NCBI GenBank assembly: GCA_003427395.1 | Contig: BFEA01000186.1 | Coordinates: forward strand, 486,991 to 528,205 | From: Chara braunii | Lineage: Eukaryota; Streptophyta; Charophyceae; Charales; Characeae | Direction: 5' to 3' | Length of the DNA: 41,215 nucleotides | Shown: positions 1 to 9,747 of the stretch, piece by piece | How the letters are laid out: each line of letters begins with the position of its first letter | Position numbering within the stretch: the first letter of the stretch is position 1 | Notes under the pieces: generated by a model | The model's database searches: none | The model's input: only the letters and a program-made list of their open reading frames with translations | What the model was told of the DNA's origin: nothing | Position numbers and translations under genes: made by a program

Positions 1-1567
1 GGGAAGTCGTCAATTTCTGTCGCCTGACCATCATGGTCGACGAACATTAATTGCCCTTTCTTCTTCCAGTCCTGGGATAGTCTCTTCTTCCTACCTTCTC
101 CCTGACTCTGATGCGCAGATCCCAACTTTGCCTCTATGTCTAAGGCCTTCTTGCTGAAGGAAGCGAAGTTGTGCTGTTCGACATAGGCCTCGTCTACCAG
201 CTTTGTCCTAACCTATGAAGGCAGACATCTAAGGTAATCCGTGAGGAGTACCTGCTGGTCATAGCGCAGACCAGGTACCACGAGCAGACGTTCTACAGTA
301 TCCGTGAGCTCTCTAACATTCTTGTACCTTCTGGCACAAAGACTGTTGATTGCGTTTGTGGCCTTTTGGGCCCCTTGAGGGTCATGCCACCTATTGTACA
401 CGGACCGTACAAACTTTTCCAATGTCTGGGCCTGGGCCCAGACATCGAAGTTCTGACCATAGCCATGTTGCTGCACTAGGCCATTCAACCAGCGAGCTGC
501 TGACCCCTCTAGAAAGGAGGCAGCTACTACAACTTCTTGCTCCGGCCTGGTAAGTTTGTGCCTCACATAGGTGGGCACTGTTCTCGCCCAGGTATCCAAG
601 TCCTCATCCTTCTTCCTGTCGCCAGAGAAGGGCTTAGGACTCACCAAGGGTATTTTGGGCATCCACTGCATAGGCTGCATTGGCCCAGGAGATTGTTGCA
701 GTGGTTGCGTGGCCACCGAAACGCCTGGCTTGACAGTGGGACTGTAGTAACCACTGTCGTCGATGGTACGACTGAGACTCTAAGGACCGGACCACTAGTC
801 GCCACATGACCACCTGGAGGGGGCATGCCAAACATAGGTGAGAATGAAGGCCCTACCGGCAATGGCGTCACTGATGGACCCGCAACCGAAGGGGGAGCTA
901 CAACAAACTGAGGCTGCCTCATCACTGGACGAGGAGCCTGTAATGCAGCCAGAATTCGTTTCTGGCCTGCCACTAGTTCAGCCAACACTTCCTACTGAAC
1001 AACCAGGGTCTCCGCCACACACAGGAGCGAATTCCACAGTGCTTGCATACTGGGATCTAATGTGGACTCATCTAGTGCTTCCAACTTGCCTAGTTCCTGC
1101 AATCTACTACCTAGTCTAGCTTTTCTCACTATTGCTCTTCTTCTTCTCTCTGCTGCTTCATCCAACTGCCGCTGCAACTCATCCCGAAGTTCTTCAGCTT
1201 GGAGGATCTCATAATCCTCCGGCGTGAGTTGAGCCTGCTGGCTGACTTGCAAGCCACCACTCTGGCTAATGGAAGCCCGAGAACCACTCTGACTGACTCC
1301 TGACGAAGTGGCTTGTGAAGAGGCTTGCGACATGGTAGAGGAAGTAGCCATGGTCGAACCGGTGCTAGTTGTAATCCTAGACCTGGCACTGGCCTCAACC
1401 ACCCTCGCTCTTCTTGCCGTTGTTCTCTCTCTAGCCTCTCTCCGCAGTCTCCTCTCGTCTCCTGGACCTAACTCTAGGAAAGTCAAAGGTCGACTGAGAG
1501 CAGATCTACGAGTAGTCCTACGGTCATCCACTAACAACTCCTCCTCACTAGTGCTTGCATCACTCAT
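1..1567 (-). pseudogene. gag: gag of Ty3-type LTR retrotransposon (element A), broken, C-terminus outside window
   Basis: Structural Gag polyprotein of an LTR retrotransposon, read from about 1567 towards position 1. The first part (1567-992) starts MSDASTSEEELLVDDRR and is rich in Ser, Arg and Gln, with a helical Glu/Arg segment. A Pro-rich linker follows in another frame (988-641). The capsid-like part (716-213) contains PKPFSGDRKKDEDLDTW, then an FLEGSAARWL segment and an LRCLP segment, as in plant Ty3 Gag. An in-frame TAG near 213 interrupts it, but the same frame continues to position 1 with a Lys-rich tail (DWKKKGQLMFVDHDG), so the end of gag lies outside. At least two frame changes and one stop make it inactive. 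It is only distantly similar to the Gag at 14598-16422. The upstream leader and primer site at 2796-2811 support the orientation. Confidence 0.8.
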
Positions 1568-2795
1568 GAGCTACAGTGTGTGTGATCTAAACTAGAATCC
1601 CTACTGAATCCTACCTCAACATGACACACAACCGATTATGATACACAAGTAACTTCGGTCGGCCTGGACAGAAACAGTTAGGTGGTTAGGTGTCACCAGT
1701 GTCAGATCCTACAAGGAATATTAAATCTATTTTTAGATTACTCTAATACAGATTGCAGTGCAGCAAATAATATACTACTCTATTTGCAGTTGTCTTACAG
1801 TTGTTAGTCAAGTCCATAACAACTAAATAATCGAAAAATAAAAATAATGCTCCCTGCAGAGATGTATACTGGATGGCAGTTTATCTAATTAATGCCACCA
1901 CGAACAGGTACCGGAATCCAACCCTTTCCCTGTATCCCTCTTGAGTAGTCACTTTGTGTCGACGTTCCTAGGCATCTGGTTGAGCAGCGTGTCTAAAGGT
2001 GTGCAATCCGGCCCACCCCTGTGCCCCAAGTCAACGCCGAACGAGCCTTACACCTGGTTTGATCTGGCTGATCAGGAGGCATTTAAGGAGATCCCCCGCA
2101 ACTCCTCAGGAATTATTTAACGTCGCAAACAGGACGACGATCATAGCCAGAATCAACACCGAGTCCCCGCCAGAAATATTTGGAGACGGTCTAGTAAGCG
2201 TATGTTCAAAGGGTAGGCATGCCCTGCATGACCTCCATTGCGCAGCAGCAGAACCAAGGACTTGCGGAAAAGCGTGCGTGTGCTAGTCCCAGCGGGTTCG
2301 CATGGTGACCGTGACCCGAGTGCTTCGTCCAGGGCCGTTCAGAGGCAACGCTCGTCTCCCACCAGCTTGCTGCCCAGGAAGAATATCGACTCTCAAGGTT
2401 GAGCGCTCGCGACACCTCACATTGAGAGAACTCTCAAGACAAGACTCACTTCCTCACGGTAAGAAGCAATGAAGAGGGTAGATAAGGAAGGAAGCAACGT
2501 ACCTCATAATGCTGCCCCCAACCATAGATTTCTTTCCGGCAACCTAATGTGCATTTATGATGACCGGTCTTTGCTTCGACACAACCAACGTCAGAATGTA
2601 GTTCCACCTCGGCTTAAATGCCACATCAGCTAGCTCTCATCATCCAGCGTACAACCCTAATGTCACCACATAGCTTCCTAGCTCGCCCACACGACCCTGG
2701 GCCGCCTACCGTTCAACGCCCAAGCCTTATCACTGCACCACACCTCATGCGAAGCACCGAACAGTTATTGCGAAGAACCAATGAGCGCAGTTCGA
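1568..2795 (-). other. 5' leader of element A
   Basis: Non-coding stretch between the primer binding site (2796-2811) and the gag start at 1567 on the minus strand. No open frame of note. It contains a block at 2067-2140 that is almost identical to the leaders of elements 1 and 2; the rest of the leader is not recognisably shared with them. Confidence 0.6.
2067..2140 (-). promoter_or_regulatory. conserved leader block, copy A
   Basis: About 70 bases that on the minus strand match 14363-14439 with only a couple of differences, and 32910-32988 with a few more. It includes GACGTTAAATAATTCCTGAG, a G-run, TCTCCTTAAATGCCTCC and the 8-base palindrome CTGATCAG. AGGAG and CTCC segments can pair within it. 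The similarity stops sharply on both sides. A role in RNA packaging, dimerisation or translation is an inference. Confidence 0.75.
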
Positions 2796-2811
2796 ACCAG
2801 CTCCGATACCA
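2796..2811 (-). promoter_or_regulatory. primer binding site of element A (initiator-Met-tRNA-like)
   Basis: Minus strand reads TGGTATCGGAGCTGGT. Plant LTR elements primed by initiator tRNA-Met use TGGTATCAGAGC; there is one change (A to G at base 8). The same variant occurs at 31824 and, up to a further change, at 5920. Confidence 0.75.
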
Positions 2812-2814
2812 AAT

Positions 2815-3130
2815 TGCAAGGAAAATGAACAGAAGCGAGATGACAATATTCAGATTGCACAATCACATTGAAAGCCACATTGTATCACAGTGTTCAGAAA
2901 GCAGCATTGCACCAATATAAGACCAATGAGGAATCGTAGTACTGAAAGTCAATGTCAATGAGAGCTTGCTCTCGCCACCACCAACATATGTATCCAGTCT
3001 CTATCTCCCTACGGCGCTCGGCGCCCAGCTTACTTCCTACACAGCTACTACTGGCCTACTAATTGACAATGCAACTGTTGACGTCAGCAGCCTCCGAAGT
3101 ACTTGAAGATGTCGCTCATGCAGACCATCG
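2815..3130 (-). repeat. probable 5' LTR of element A, outer boundary unresolved
   Basis: Lies directly upstream of the primer site on the minus strand and ends there in TTGCA, as LTRs end in CA. A TATA-like CTTATATTGG sits near 2918. The outer end (a CA on the plus strand) could not be fixed because no second LTR copy is in the window; it may extend past 3130. Confidence 0.45.
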
Positions 3131-3671
3131 CCAATACCAGGTATGAGCCCTCACATCGTCATCATCATCCTTCTCTCTCTCTCTCCCTTGTCTCTCTCCC
3201 ACATCTTCCCACGTGCTTGCACCTCGCCGCTCAGCGTTAGCAGCAGCCCACGAGCTTTAGCCCGAGCAGCTCTTCCGCCAGCATGCGAGTGCCCGAATGC
3301 CAGGCCAGGGAGCGAGCTCTTTCCTATATGGAAAGAGCCTGCCTCGTTCGGCAGCCTGCCTGGACTGGCCTGGGCCCAAAGCTTCCGGTAGGCCCCAGGA
3401 TGCTGCGCCTCTCTTGCAGCTACTGGGCCTCGTTCGGTTGGGCCTACCAATTGTCTGTGTATGAGGGTGTGATTCTCGTCCAGGGCCTGCATCATTTTGG
3501 AAAGGCCTGGAAGGTCTCGCTGCTCGGCCTGTGTTTTTCTCAACCAACCGAGGCGATGAAACTGCCTGGACCCCAAATACGAAATTGACAGCCGAGGGCC
3601 TGTCTTGATTTGTTAGGCCCGCCTTCACTTAGGGCAGGCACAGATGCAACAGGGGCCCCCTTAGGCCTGCC
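3131..3671. repeat. GC-rich, GGCCTG-rich stretch with hairpins
   Basis: A CT-rich start (3170-3200) is followed by sequence full of GGCC/GGCCTG words. A perfect 9-base hairpin with loop TATAT lies at 3316-3338 (GCTCTTTCC / GGAAAGAGC). The long open frames on both strands here look like a by-product of the composition. No gene recognised. Confidence 0.4.
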
Positions 3672-3999
3672 CCCCGTCACGGAAATTTCGATTTACATTT
3701 CTTCTCGCTATTTTTTGTGATTCCGAAAATTTCGAATTTTTGTTCTTTTTTATCTATTGGCGTTGACTTGTTCATTTCACGCATTTTTAACGGTAGCGAA
3801 AAATTCAAAATTCGTTGTTTTTCGTTATTCCGAGATTCTGAAATTATTTTTTTATGAAAAATCTCTCGTTGCAGTTTATCTTTAATGCGCAAACTCTCAT
3901 CTTATTCAATTTATTGATTCCAATTTTTTTTATTTTTCGGAATCCTCAGAACTTGCGGACATTTTTCGCAGTTCCGTTATTATTATTTTTATTCAAAAA

Positions 4000-4269
4000 T
4001 TGAGATCTGAATTGGAATCGTTCCTTAGAGACAAACTCCAATTAACACTGAGTATGGACAAAACCCATATTACCCATGTGTCGAAAGGAGTCCCTTTCCT
4101 TGGCCACAACATCTTTCGAAGTATGAGGTGGCAACCTTACGGCTCGAAGAGCAGACGCTTCGCGTCTGAATCCCACGAAGGTGCGAAAGCGCTTAAGAAT
4201 TTGACGGTCTTTCGGATACCGCCAAATTGCCAACATTGCACGGAATGGAATCCATTTGTGGAAACATAG
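4000..4269 (+). pseudogene. group II intron reverse transcriptase/maturase fragment
   Basis: The 89-residue frame contains ELESFLRDKLQLTLSMDKTH then ITHVSKGVPFLGHNIFRSMR. The spacing L-x-L-S-x-x-K-T-x-I-T followed by G-x-x-FLG is typical of the end of the RT domain of group II intron-encoded proteins, just before domain X. In plants these proteins act in organelles to splice their host intron. Only this short part is present; catalytic RT motifs and domain X are missing, so it cannot be functional. AT-rich base use fits organelle origin. Confidence 0.6.
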
Positions 4270-4367
4270 CATGTGTTTCTAATCATGACACCAAGTCTGC
4301 AACACATCATTACTTTGAAAAAGTGATCTCTTGCGAGCGCATGCAAAGCACTGAAGATTTGATGTGT

Positions 4368-4481
4368 AGTGTTGATAGCTTTGTTATGTTTTCAGAAAAA
4401 AGATTCCGTTTTTCAAATCCAAAAAACAGTACTACTAAAGTGGTTATACATACCAACTTTTTCACAGATCTCTATGCTTTG
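4368..4481 (+). pseudogene. ccmF-like fragment (cytochrome c maturation), truncated
   Basis: The frame running 4227-4730 has a stretch (residues about 48-85) with FSEKRFRFSNPKNSTT and VVIHTNFFTDLYAL. This pattern, an EKR segment followed about 20 residues later by a DLYA motif, resembles the C-terminal part of CcmF haem lyase subunits, which plants encode in mitochondria. The expected continuation after DLYAL is lost and replaced by unrelated residues, so the gene is broken there by a deletion or an intron boundary. The assignment rests on motif recall and is moderate; the maturase remnant 100 bases upstream makes a mitochondrial source more likely. Confidence 0.45.
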
Positions 4482-4768
4482 TATCTTGAATTCGTGATAA
4501 CAAGGCGCCACTTGTACACTGAGCTTTGCCCTTCGCTAACCATTTTGTGTTTTTCCAATTCCGTGCTTTGCATAATGCTTTACGAGGCCCAGTTATGGCA
4601 ATTCATAGATAGCATCCACAATCATTTCAATGACTTGGCTAATGATGTATCTTTCTTCCAAACTCGGCGCGGACCAATGTTGAGTTTTCATAAGTTGAAT
4701 GATTTCGTGTATTTATTCATTGCAGTCTGAAAAATCGAATTTTTTTTATAATTTCGAATGTGACGGGG

Positions 4769-5040
4769 ACCGGGAGACCTGCTGAACTTGCAAAATCGAG
4801 TTTTTTTATTAATTATTAACTTCTTGAACTTTTTTTGCAAAGTTCCAACTTTTCTTTTTTGAATAGTGGCTCCTTATCTGGCGATCAATCCCACCCACCC
4901 CCTACTTATGTTGTTGCACCCTCCTTCTTTCCTTCTCCATTTGTCTTCGGGTACGCCCTACTGAGGCATTGGTGAGTTGCCACGTCAGCAGGCCACATCA
5001 GCAGACCCTGTGAGCCTCGAAGGTGCGACTGTCTCTAACA
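4769..5040. other. no gene recognised
   Basis: Starts with a partial repeat of the preceding AT-rich sequence (AAAATCGAGTTTTTTTATTA), then unremarkable sequence. Nothing supportable is seen. Confidence 0.4.
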
Positions 5041-5918
5041 AGTCATAGGTTAGTGCTTCGTTCGTTAGTTGGGTCGTCGAACCGTAGTCCTTAGGAATAG
5101 TCATCCTAGGAGTCAGTCTATCGGTCTAGCCTAGGTCCTTCCAGAAGACAGTTGACCGTAGCTGAGTCAACAAGGGAGAAGTAGTCCTAAGGCCTAGCGA
5201 ACGATCAGTCTACCTAGCCAGGAGTAACTGAGGAGTTTCTAAAAGTCATTAATCGACTGTTCGGGACTGTAGGGGTCAGTAAGTCGGTCTACCTAGTCCG
5301 GTCAGCAGTCCCCAATCCCAGTCCACCTTGTCCAGTCAGCAAGTACCAAGCGGGATTGTGCACACTTCGGGCTTGGGACCGGTGGCAGGCCAGACCACCA
5401 ACGAAGTAGTATAAATAAAGAGGCAACACTCAACCATTCATTCATTGGCCTGCGAGCCATGTGGAAGCGCTGCTGGTGCGACTTGTGCAAGGAGGTCTGC
5501 GGGTGCTCGACGACGAAGAGGGCAGAGGAGGACAACGACGACCATAGCCACCTAGAGGAGGAAGACGACGGTGGCCATAGCCGACAGCTTGTTGACGACA
5601 ACAGCGTGTGTGTGTGCATAGACATTCAGGGTAGACCCTAACGTGTGTGTATCTGTGTGAGAGTGAGTGCGAGTGTGTCTAATGGTGGATACAGTGCACG
5701 TGTGGGACTTCAGACGGGCTATCAGACGCCATAGCTTCAAGCTGTAACAAGTTCGCTAATGTCGAGTTTATGGCCAAGGGCCATATATCTGAGGTTTATG
5801 TGTGGGCGTTGTGCGCCATCTCAAGCTTGTTGCTGGTTCCACCTTCTGAAAGTTCTTCTGCCATCGACATCTGTATGGATGCATGTTGGAAGTGAAGTTG
5901 AAGATGGGCCTGCTTTCA
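5041..5918 (+). repeat. LTR of Ty3-type element B, left boundary uncertain
   Basis: The segment from about 5320 aligns by eye with the LTRs at 19779-20753, 30825-31822 and 35412-36216: AGCAAGTACC, then a TATA box, then CCATTCATTCATT and GGAAGCGCTG. It ends in TTTCA, one base before a primer binding site at 5920. The left part is diverged and its TG start was not found, so 5041 is an estimate. Confidence 0.6.
5410..5417 (+). promoter_or_regulatory. TATA box of LTR B
   Basis: TATAAATA in the same setting as TATAAATC at 20308, 31367 and 35866, each about 30 bases upstream of CCATTCATTCATT, so the transcript start is expected near there. Confidence 0.6.
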
Positions 5919-5919
5919 C

Positions 5920-5931
5920 TGGTATCGGAAC
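5920..5931 (+). promoter_or_regulatory. primer binding site of element B
   Basis: TGGTATCGGAAC, one base after the LTR end CA. It resembles the initiator tRNA-Met primer site with two changes. Confidence 0.65.
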
Positions 5932-5994
5932 TGGTTCCTGTTGCCTGCATGTCGCTGCGACGAAAAAGAAGACCGCCGACGAGAAAAAGAGGGT

Positions 5995-6082
<88 letters not shown>

Positions 6083-6290
6083 CTCGTGGAGAAGATAGTC
6101 CGCCATAGCGGACGGCGGCCGTAGCCGCTAAGCTCAGAGGAAGAAGGAGATAAATGGGACAAAGGAGAAATTGACGAGGGAGAAAGAGAGAGAGGTGACA
6201 ATGGTGAGGGAAGCCATAGCCGGCAAAGAGGAAGGAGAAGTCGGCCATTGCCGAGCTAAAGGACGAAGACGAAAGAGGACGAAGTTGACA
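5932..6290 (+). other. leader fragment of element B, with GA microsatellite
   Basis: Purine-rich leader after the primer site. A pure GA tract spans 6001-6081. CCATAGC motifs occur near 6106 and 6211. It stops at about 6290, where sequence of another LTR begins, so this element was cut by recombination or insertion. Confidence 0.55.
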
Positions 6291-6476
6291 AAGGGCAGAG
6301 AGGCGAGAGTTGGAGTGTACAAGTGTTGATGCGCCATAGCCTATTGAAGTGAGCTTGTATCTGAACTGTGTTTTCGACTTCCATATCTCTGAGCTTTGAG
6401 TGGGCGTTGTGAGCCAGTGTGTCTCACCATCTGTTTGCATGAGTGCGAAGTGGAAAAGAGTGCAAGTCTGATTGCA
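6291..6476 (+). repeat. 3' end of an LTR of the element 1 family
   Basis: Matches 20573-20753 closely (GGCAGAGAG, GAGAGTTGGAGTGTACA, GCGCCATAGCCT, ending TCTGATTGCA). A primer site follows at 6478, so this is the end of a 5' LTR. It is the best candidate for the missing 5' LTR of element 1. Confidence 0.7.
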
Positions 6477-6477
6477 T

Positions 6478-6489
6478 TGGTATCGCAGC
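6478..6489 (+). promoter_or_regulatory. primer binding site, probably of element 1
   Basis: TGGTATCGCAGC, then AGGTACCCGCTATCTCAC as after the primer site at 31824 in element 2. The leader likeness breaks off near 6525 and resumes near 13657. Confidence 0.65.
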
Positions 6490-7611
6490 AGGTACCCGCT
6501 ATCTCACTCGCCGTCGTTGCCACGTCATGCTGAAGTTAAGCGCTGTCGAGCACATCGGTCCGGCACCGCACAAGGCAGCGCGGGACCCTCCCGGCCGCGT
6601 CACGCAGGAGTTGGTCTAAATCCTTCGTCGCGAATATCCATGGAGCTTCCGCACGCTGCTCCGGCCGAGTGCGCCAGCCATACCTCCCGCGAGCCCCTAC
6701 GACAGGATAGGGCCTACGCGAGGCACGACTTACCTCCACCTTACGGGAGTTGTCACCTCCCTTCGGTGGGCGTATCCCCGTCGAGCTACCAGTCCACAGT
6801 ACGAGAGCTGATCAGTTGCAGTCGCAGAGGTGGACCAGCCGAGGGCGTTTTTCGTTCGCTATAGCATAGGGGGTATGCGCGGTATTACACCTCTATCGAA
6901 CCCGTACGTGAACCGACATCTTGGGGGGCTGAGGTCCCAAGCGTCGCTCGTCGCCGGTCGACTAGGACGTATCCCACTCACCACGCACACACAATTATAA
7001 AGGACATAAAAATAAAAGCACACACACACACACACCTATACATATACAGAACGACACTAGACGCGACAACACTCCTAGTCCCTTAGTAGCCATCCCATAA
7101 CTTTCCGATGCGGAAATCGGTTAGGCGTCGCGCGCGAGACTTAGTTTAAAACCGCACGGACGCAGGGCCTACTCATATCGACTAGCAATGCAATCATACG
7201 CAAGCAGTCACAATGATGGCGTGCTATGTAGTACCCATACTCATGCGATCCTCGTTAATCTCGAGGGTTGCATTCGACACTCAAGTGTCGGCTGACACGT
7301 GCCTTGAGGGTTATCTCTCGACGTTGGACAACCGCCAAGTGCGGTTGAGAACCACACCCTCTTCTGCACCCTGCGGGGAGTGGTGGTACACAGGTTCATA
7401 CATGTGGTGGCAATCATCTCTTATGGCCCTGGAGACCAGCTCCATCATCTAGGGCCTGGAGAGAAGTCAAGGGGTTTGACTTTGACGGTTGCCACGGACT
7501 ACAACGTCCAACCATAGAAACTCTAAAAAAGGATCTTCCTTTTCTCTCAAGACATAATCTGGTTAACCCTTGCGCACGATCACAATAAGCCGCGCGAATA
7601 CCTAGGGCACT

Positions 7612-7641
7612 TATAAATATATATATATATATATATATATA
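7612..7641. repeat. TA microsatellite
   Basis: Alternating TA tract inside the 7.1 kb insert. Confidence 0.85.
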
Positions 7642-7965
7642 AGGGTTATTTATATAGGACGATCACTTCTCATAGTCACAGTGAGACTCCTCTCAGCCAT
7701 ATATATATATATGTATGTGAGCGCAGGCAGTCAAATCCAAAGCCCGAATCACCAAACATACCTGCAATCACATCAAAGATTCAACCAAAAAGTCATGCAC
7801 TACACGGGGTCAACTTCAACCATTCCCTGCACTCATATCCCTTGTTTTAGCCATGCAAGCCTCACTCTTGTGCAACTCCTCAAATATAACACTCAGTACT
7901 TTTCTTTAAATGCCCATTCAAATAAAGTCTGGGCGAAAACACAACAAATCTGTTCAAATCACAAG

Positions 7966-8181
7966 GCTAAAGCCTTTAGGTTGAGTGGCAGGAGTGGATT
8001 GGAGTTGAATCGTAAACCGACGAATCGGCAACCGACCTGTTATCAATGATAACAGAAGATGATCCTCGTAGGATCGAGCTGAATCTAGCCCAAGTCCTGA
8101 ACCAATCGATTAAGAAGACGTGACACACAGGACAAGCCAATCAAGCTAAAATCATAAGGGTATGGAGAATACAACTCCATA
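7966..8181. repeat. cluster of short perfect hairpins
   Basis: Four palindromic stems in about 220 bases: CTAAAGCCTTTAG near 7966; CTGTTATC AAT GATAACAG near 8038-8056; GATCCT CGT AGGATC near 8061-8075; TATGGAG AATACAA CTCCATA at 8161-8181. Each is different in sequence. They lie upstream of the constant-loop hairpin array and share its hairpin-rich character. Confidence 0.55.
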
Positions 8182-8319
8182 ACACATCCTCACCCAATAC
8201 CTTTCTACAAACTAAGCCTAGACCTGCCTCTAAGCCAGTGCCCAACGCAAAGCAGACCTATGGCAGCATTCCCCTATTCAGGGTGGGTTGCCAGAATCGC
8301 CACCTGTCATAATATAATC

Positions 8320-8720
8320 TAACTCCCTTAAACTAAGAAAATTTGGGCAGCGCTTCCCGTAGGACAAGTGTCTTTCCAAAATTTATATTAGCCTGAATAT
8401 GAAGACATAAATAGCCTTCAACTTTTCAAAGTCCATGTTTTGTCTAACTTCCTGAATTAGCAAAAGTTTGGGCAGCACTCCCCTCAGAAAAGGAGACTTC
8501 CAAAATTTTTACTAAGTCATGTACAGAACTTAGGCAGTTGAACTTTGAAAAGTCAAAATTTGACTAACTCCTTGGATTTGTAGAAATTTCGGGAGCGCTT
8601 CCCGTAGAGAAAGTGACTTACCAAGATTTATGCAGGCCCAAGTATAATAAATGATCTCAGAAAATGCAAAAATTGATCTAAGTAAAATAAAGTTAGCTCA
8701 GAAAATGCAGATATTTGAAC
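8320..8720. repeat. diverged 120-125-base tandem repeat, three units
   Basis: Units start at 8320, 8445 and 8565 with TAACT(T/C)CCTT-like sequence, followed by A-rich sequence and GGGCAGCGCTTCCCGTAG or a variant, then CCAAAATTTAT. A further partial start is at 8721. No coding frame. Confidence 0.6.
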
Positions 8721-8925
8721 TAACTCCTATCGCTCTAGCACGTGGCGAGCGTCTAAAGCAACTACCTGTCAAACTGAAACTCGGACTAAGTAGTGATCTC
8801 ACCCAACCACATGCAAGGCCAAACCACAAAGGTAAGTATTCTCACCAACACAAATCATCTTTGGCAAACAATAGTTCATAGTCTTTCAATGATTTATCCC
8901 TTCAACCCAACTTACATAAGGCATC

Positions 8926-9747
8926 GAGTTAGGCCATTCATCTTAGAAACAATGCCAACTCTTTGCCTTAGTTATACACGAACAGGTTGCACAATTACTT
9001 TTGTCTTCATTGGGCATATGACTAAGCCATTCGTCTTAGCAACAATGCTTAGTCGCCCTGATCTGTTTATATAGCCAAGTTATATGTACTTCTCTGAATT
9101 TAATTTTCAAAAGTGGGTGTAGGGTTGAACCATTCATCTTAGAAACTATGCTCAGTCGGCCCAAGTTACCTTCAATTATAGCTCTTAGTTATACTCTCTT
9201 AGTTTGTGATAAGGCTATAGTCAGACCATTCGTCTTAGAAACAATGTGTGGCTAGCCTTGTTCTCATAAACATATAGATATAGAAATATAGAAAGTCTTA
9301 TTCCTTTGTTCATATTAAAATCTTGTGGCCTCAGAATTAGACCATTCATCTTAGAAACAATATCCAGTCTTTTGGCCTGAACCTCCCTTCAGAATAAAAC
9401 AACCAAAAGAGTTGGTCCATTCGTCTTAGAGACAATGCTCAACCCTCTTTTCTCAGCATTAAAAAAAGCAGAGTACTCTGGGTCAAAAACCCAGAGACTG
9501 TTCAAAAACCACCCAAAATAAACAGCGACCAGACCATTCATCTTAGAAACAATGTCTGGTCCTCAAAGTTTAATCAATCAATACCCCATAACACAAGTAG
9601 CCAGGCCATTCGTCTTAGAAACAATGCCTGACTAACATTAAATAAACTTAGCGACCAAGCCATTCGTCTTAGAAACAATGCTTGGTCCTTCAGAAAATAG
9701 AACAAAACACAGCAATCAGACCATTCGTCTTAGAAACAATGCCTGAC
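8926..9747. repeat. array of ten hairpins with constant loop and covarying arms
   Basis: Ten copies of CATTCRTCTTAGAAACAATG, each flanked by about 7 bases that pair with each other but differ between copies. Copies: 8926-8961, 9020-9054, 9123-9157, 9211-9259, 9335-9369, 9407-9449, 9527-9561, 9599-9633, 9653-9687, 9715-9747. The plan is arm, an unpaired C, CATT, 12-base loop, AATG, arm. Examples of arms: GACTAAG/CTTAGTC, GACCAGA/TCTGGTC, GACCAAG/CTTGGTC, GTTG/CAAC, CAGG/CCTG. Copy 3 pairs with G-U wobbles; copy 5 is the weakest. Gaps between copies (about 20-85 bases) are AT-rich and not conserved. No known element of this kind is recognised. Confidence 0.85.
9472..9499. repeat. perfect hairpin between array copies 6 and 7
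   Basis: CTCTGGGT CAAAA ACCCAGAG, with a further AGT/ACT beyond one unpaired A. It lacks the constant loop of the array. Confidence 0.6.

Larger units (their letters stand above)
3672..4768. mobile_element. AT-rich island bounded by 9-base inverted repeat, with mitochondrial-like gene pieces
   Basis: Composition switches from GC-rich to AT-rich at 3681 and back at about 4770. The ends are CCCCGTCAC (3672-3680) and GTGACGGGG (4760-4768), an exact inverted repeat, each followed inward by similar ATTTCGA sequence. Inside are a group II intron maturase remnant and a ccmF-like remnant. It may be a nuclear insertion of mitochondrial DNA or a small transposon that captured such DNA. No clear target-site duplication flanks it. 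Confidence 0.5.

Noticed and set aside
5759-6440. Long open frames across the GA tract on both strands
   Set aside because: Dinucleotide repeats read open in several frames; peptides are only Arg-Glu or Ser-Leu runs.
6525-6640. 5S rRNA-like words (GAAGTTAAGCG)
   Set aside because: Only that word matches; the rest of the 5S sequence does not follow.
8926-9747. CRISPR-like array (repeats with spacers)
   Set aside because: Repeat arms vary, spacers differ in length from about 20 to 85 bases, and the setting is eukaryotic.
8926-9747. Protein repeat (the constant loop reads PFVLETM in one frame)
   Set aside because: Stops separate the copies and the frame is not kept from copy to copy.
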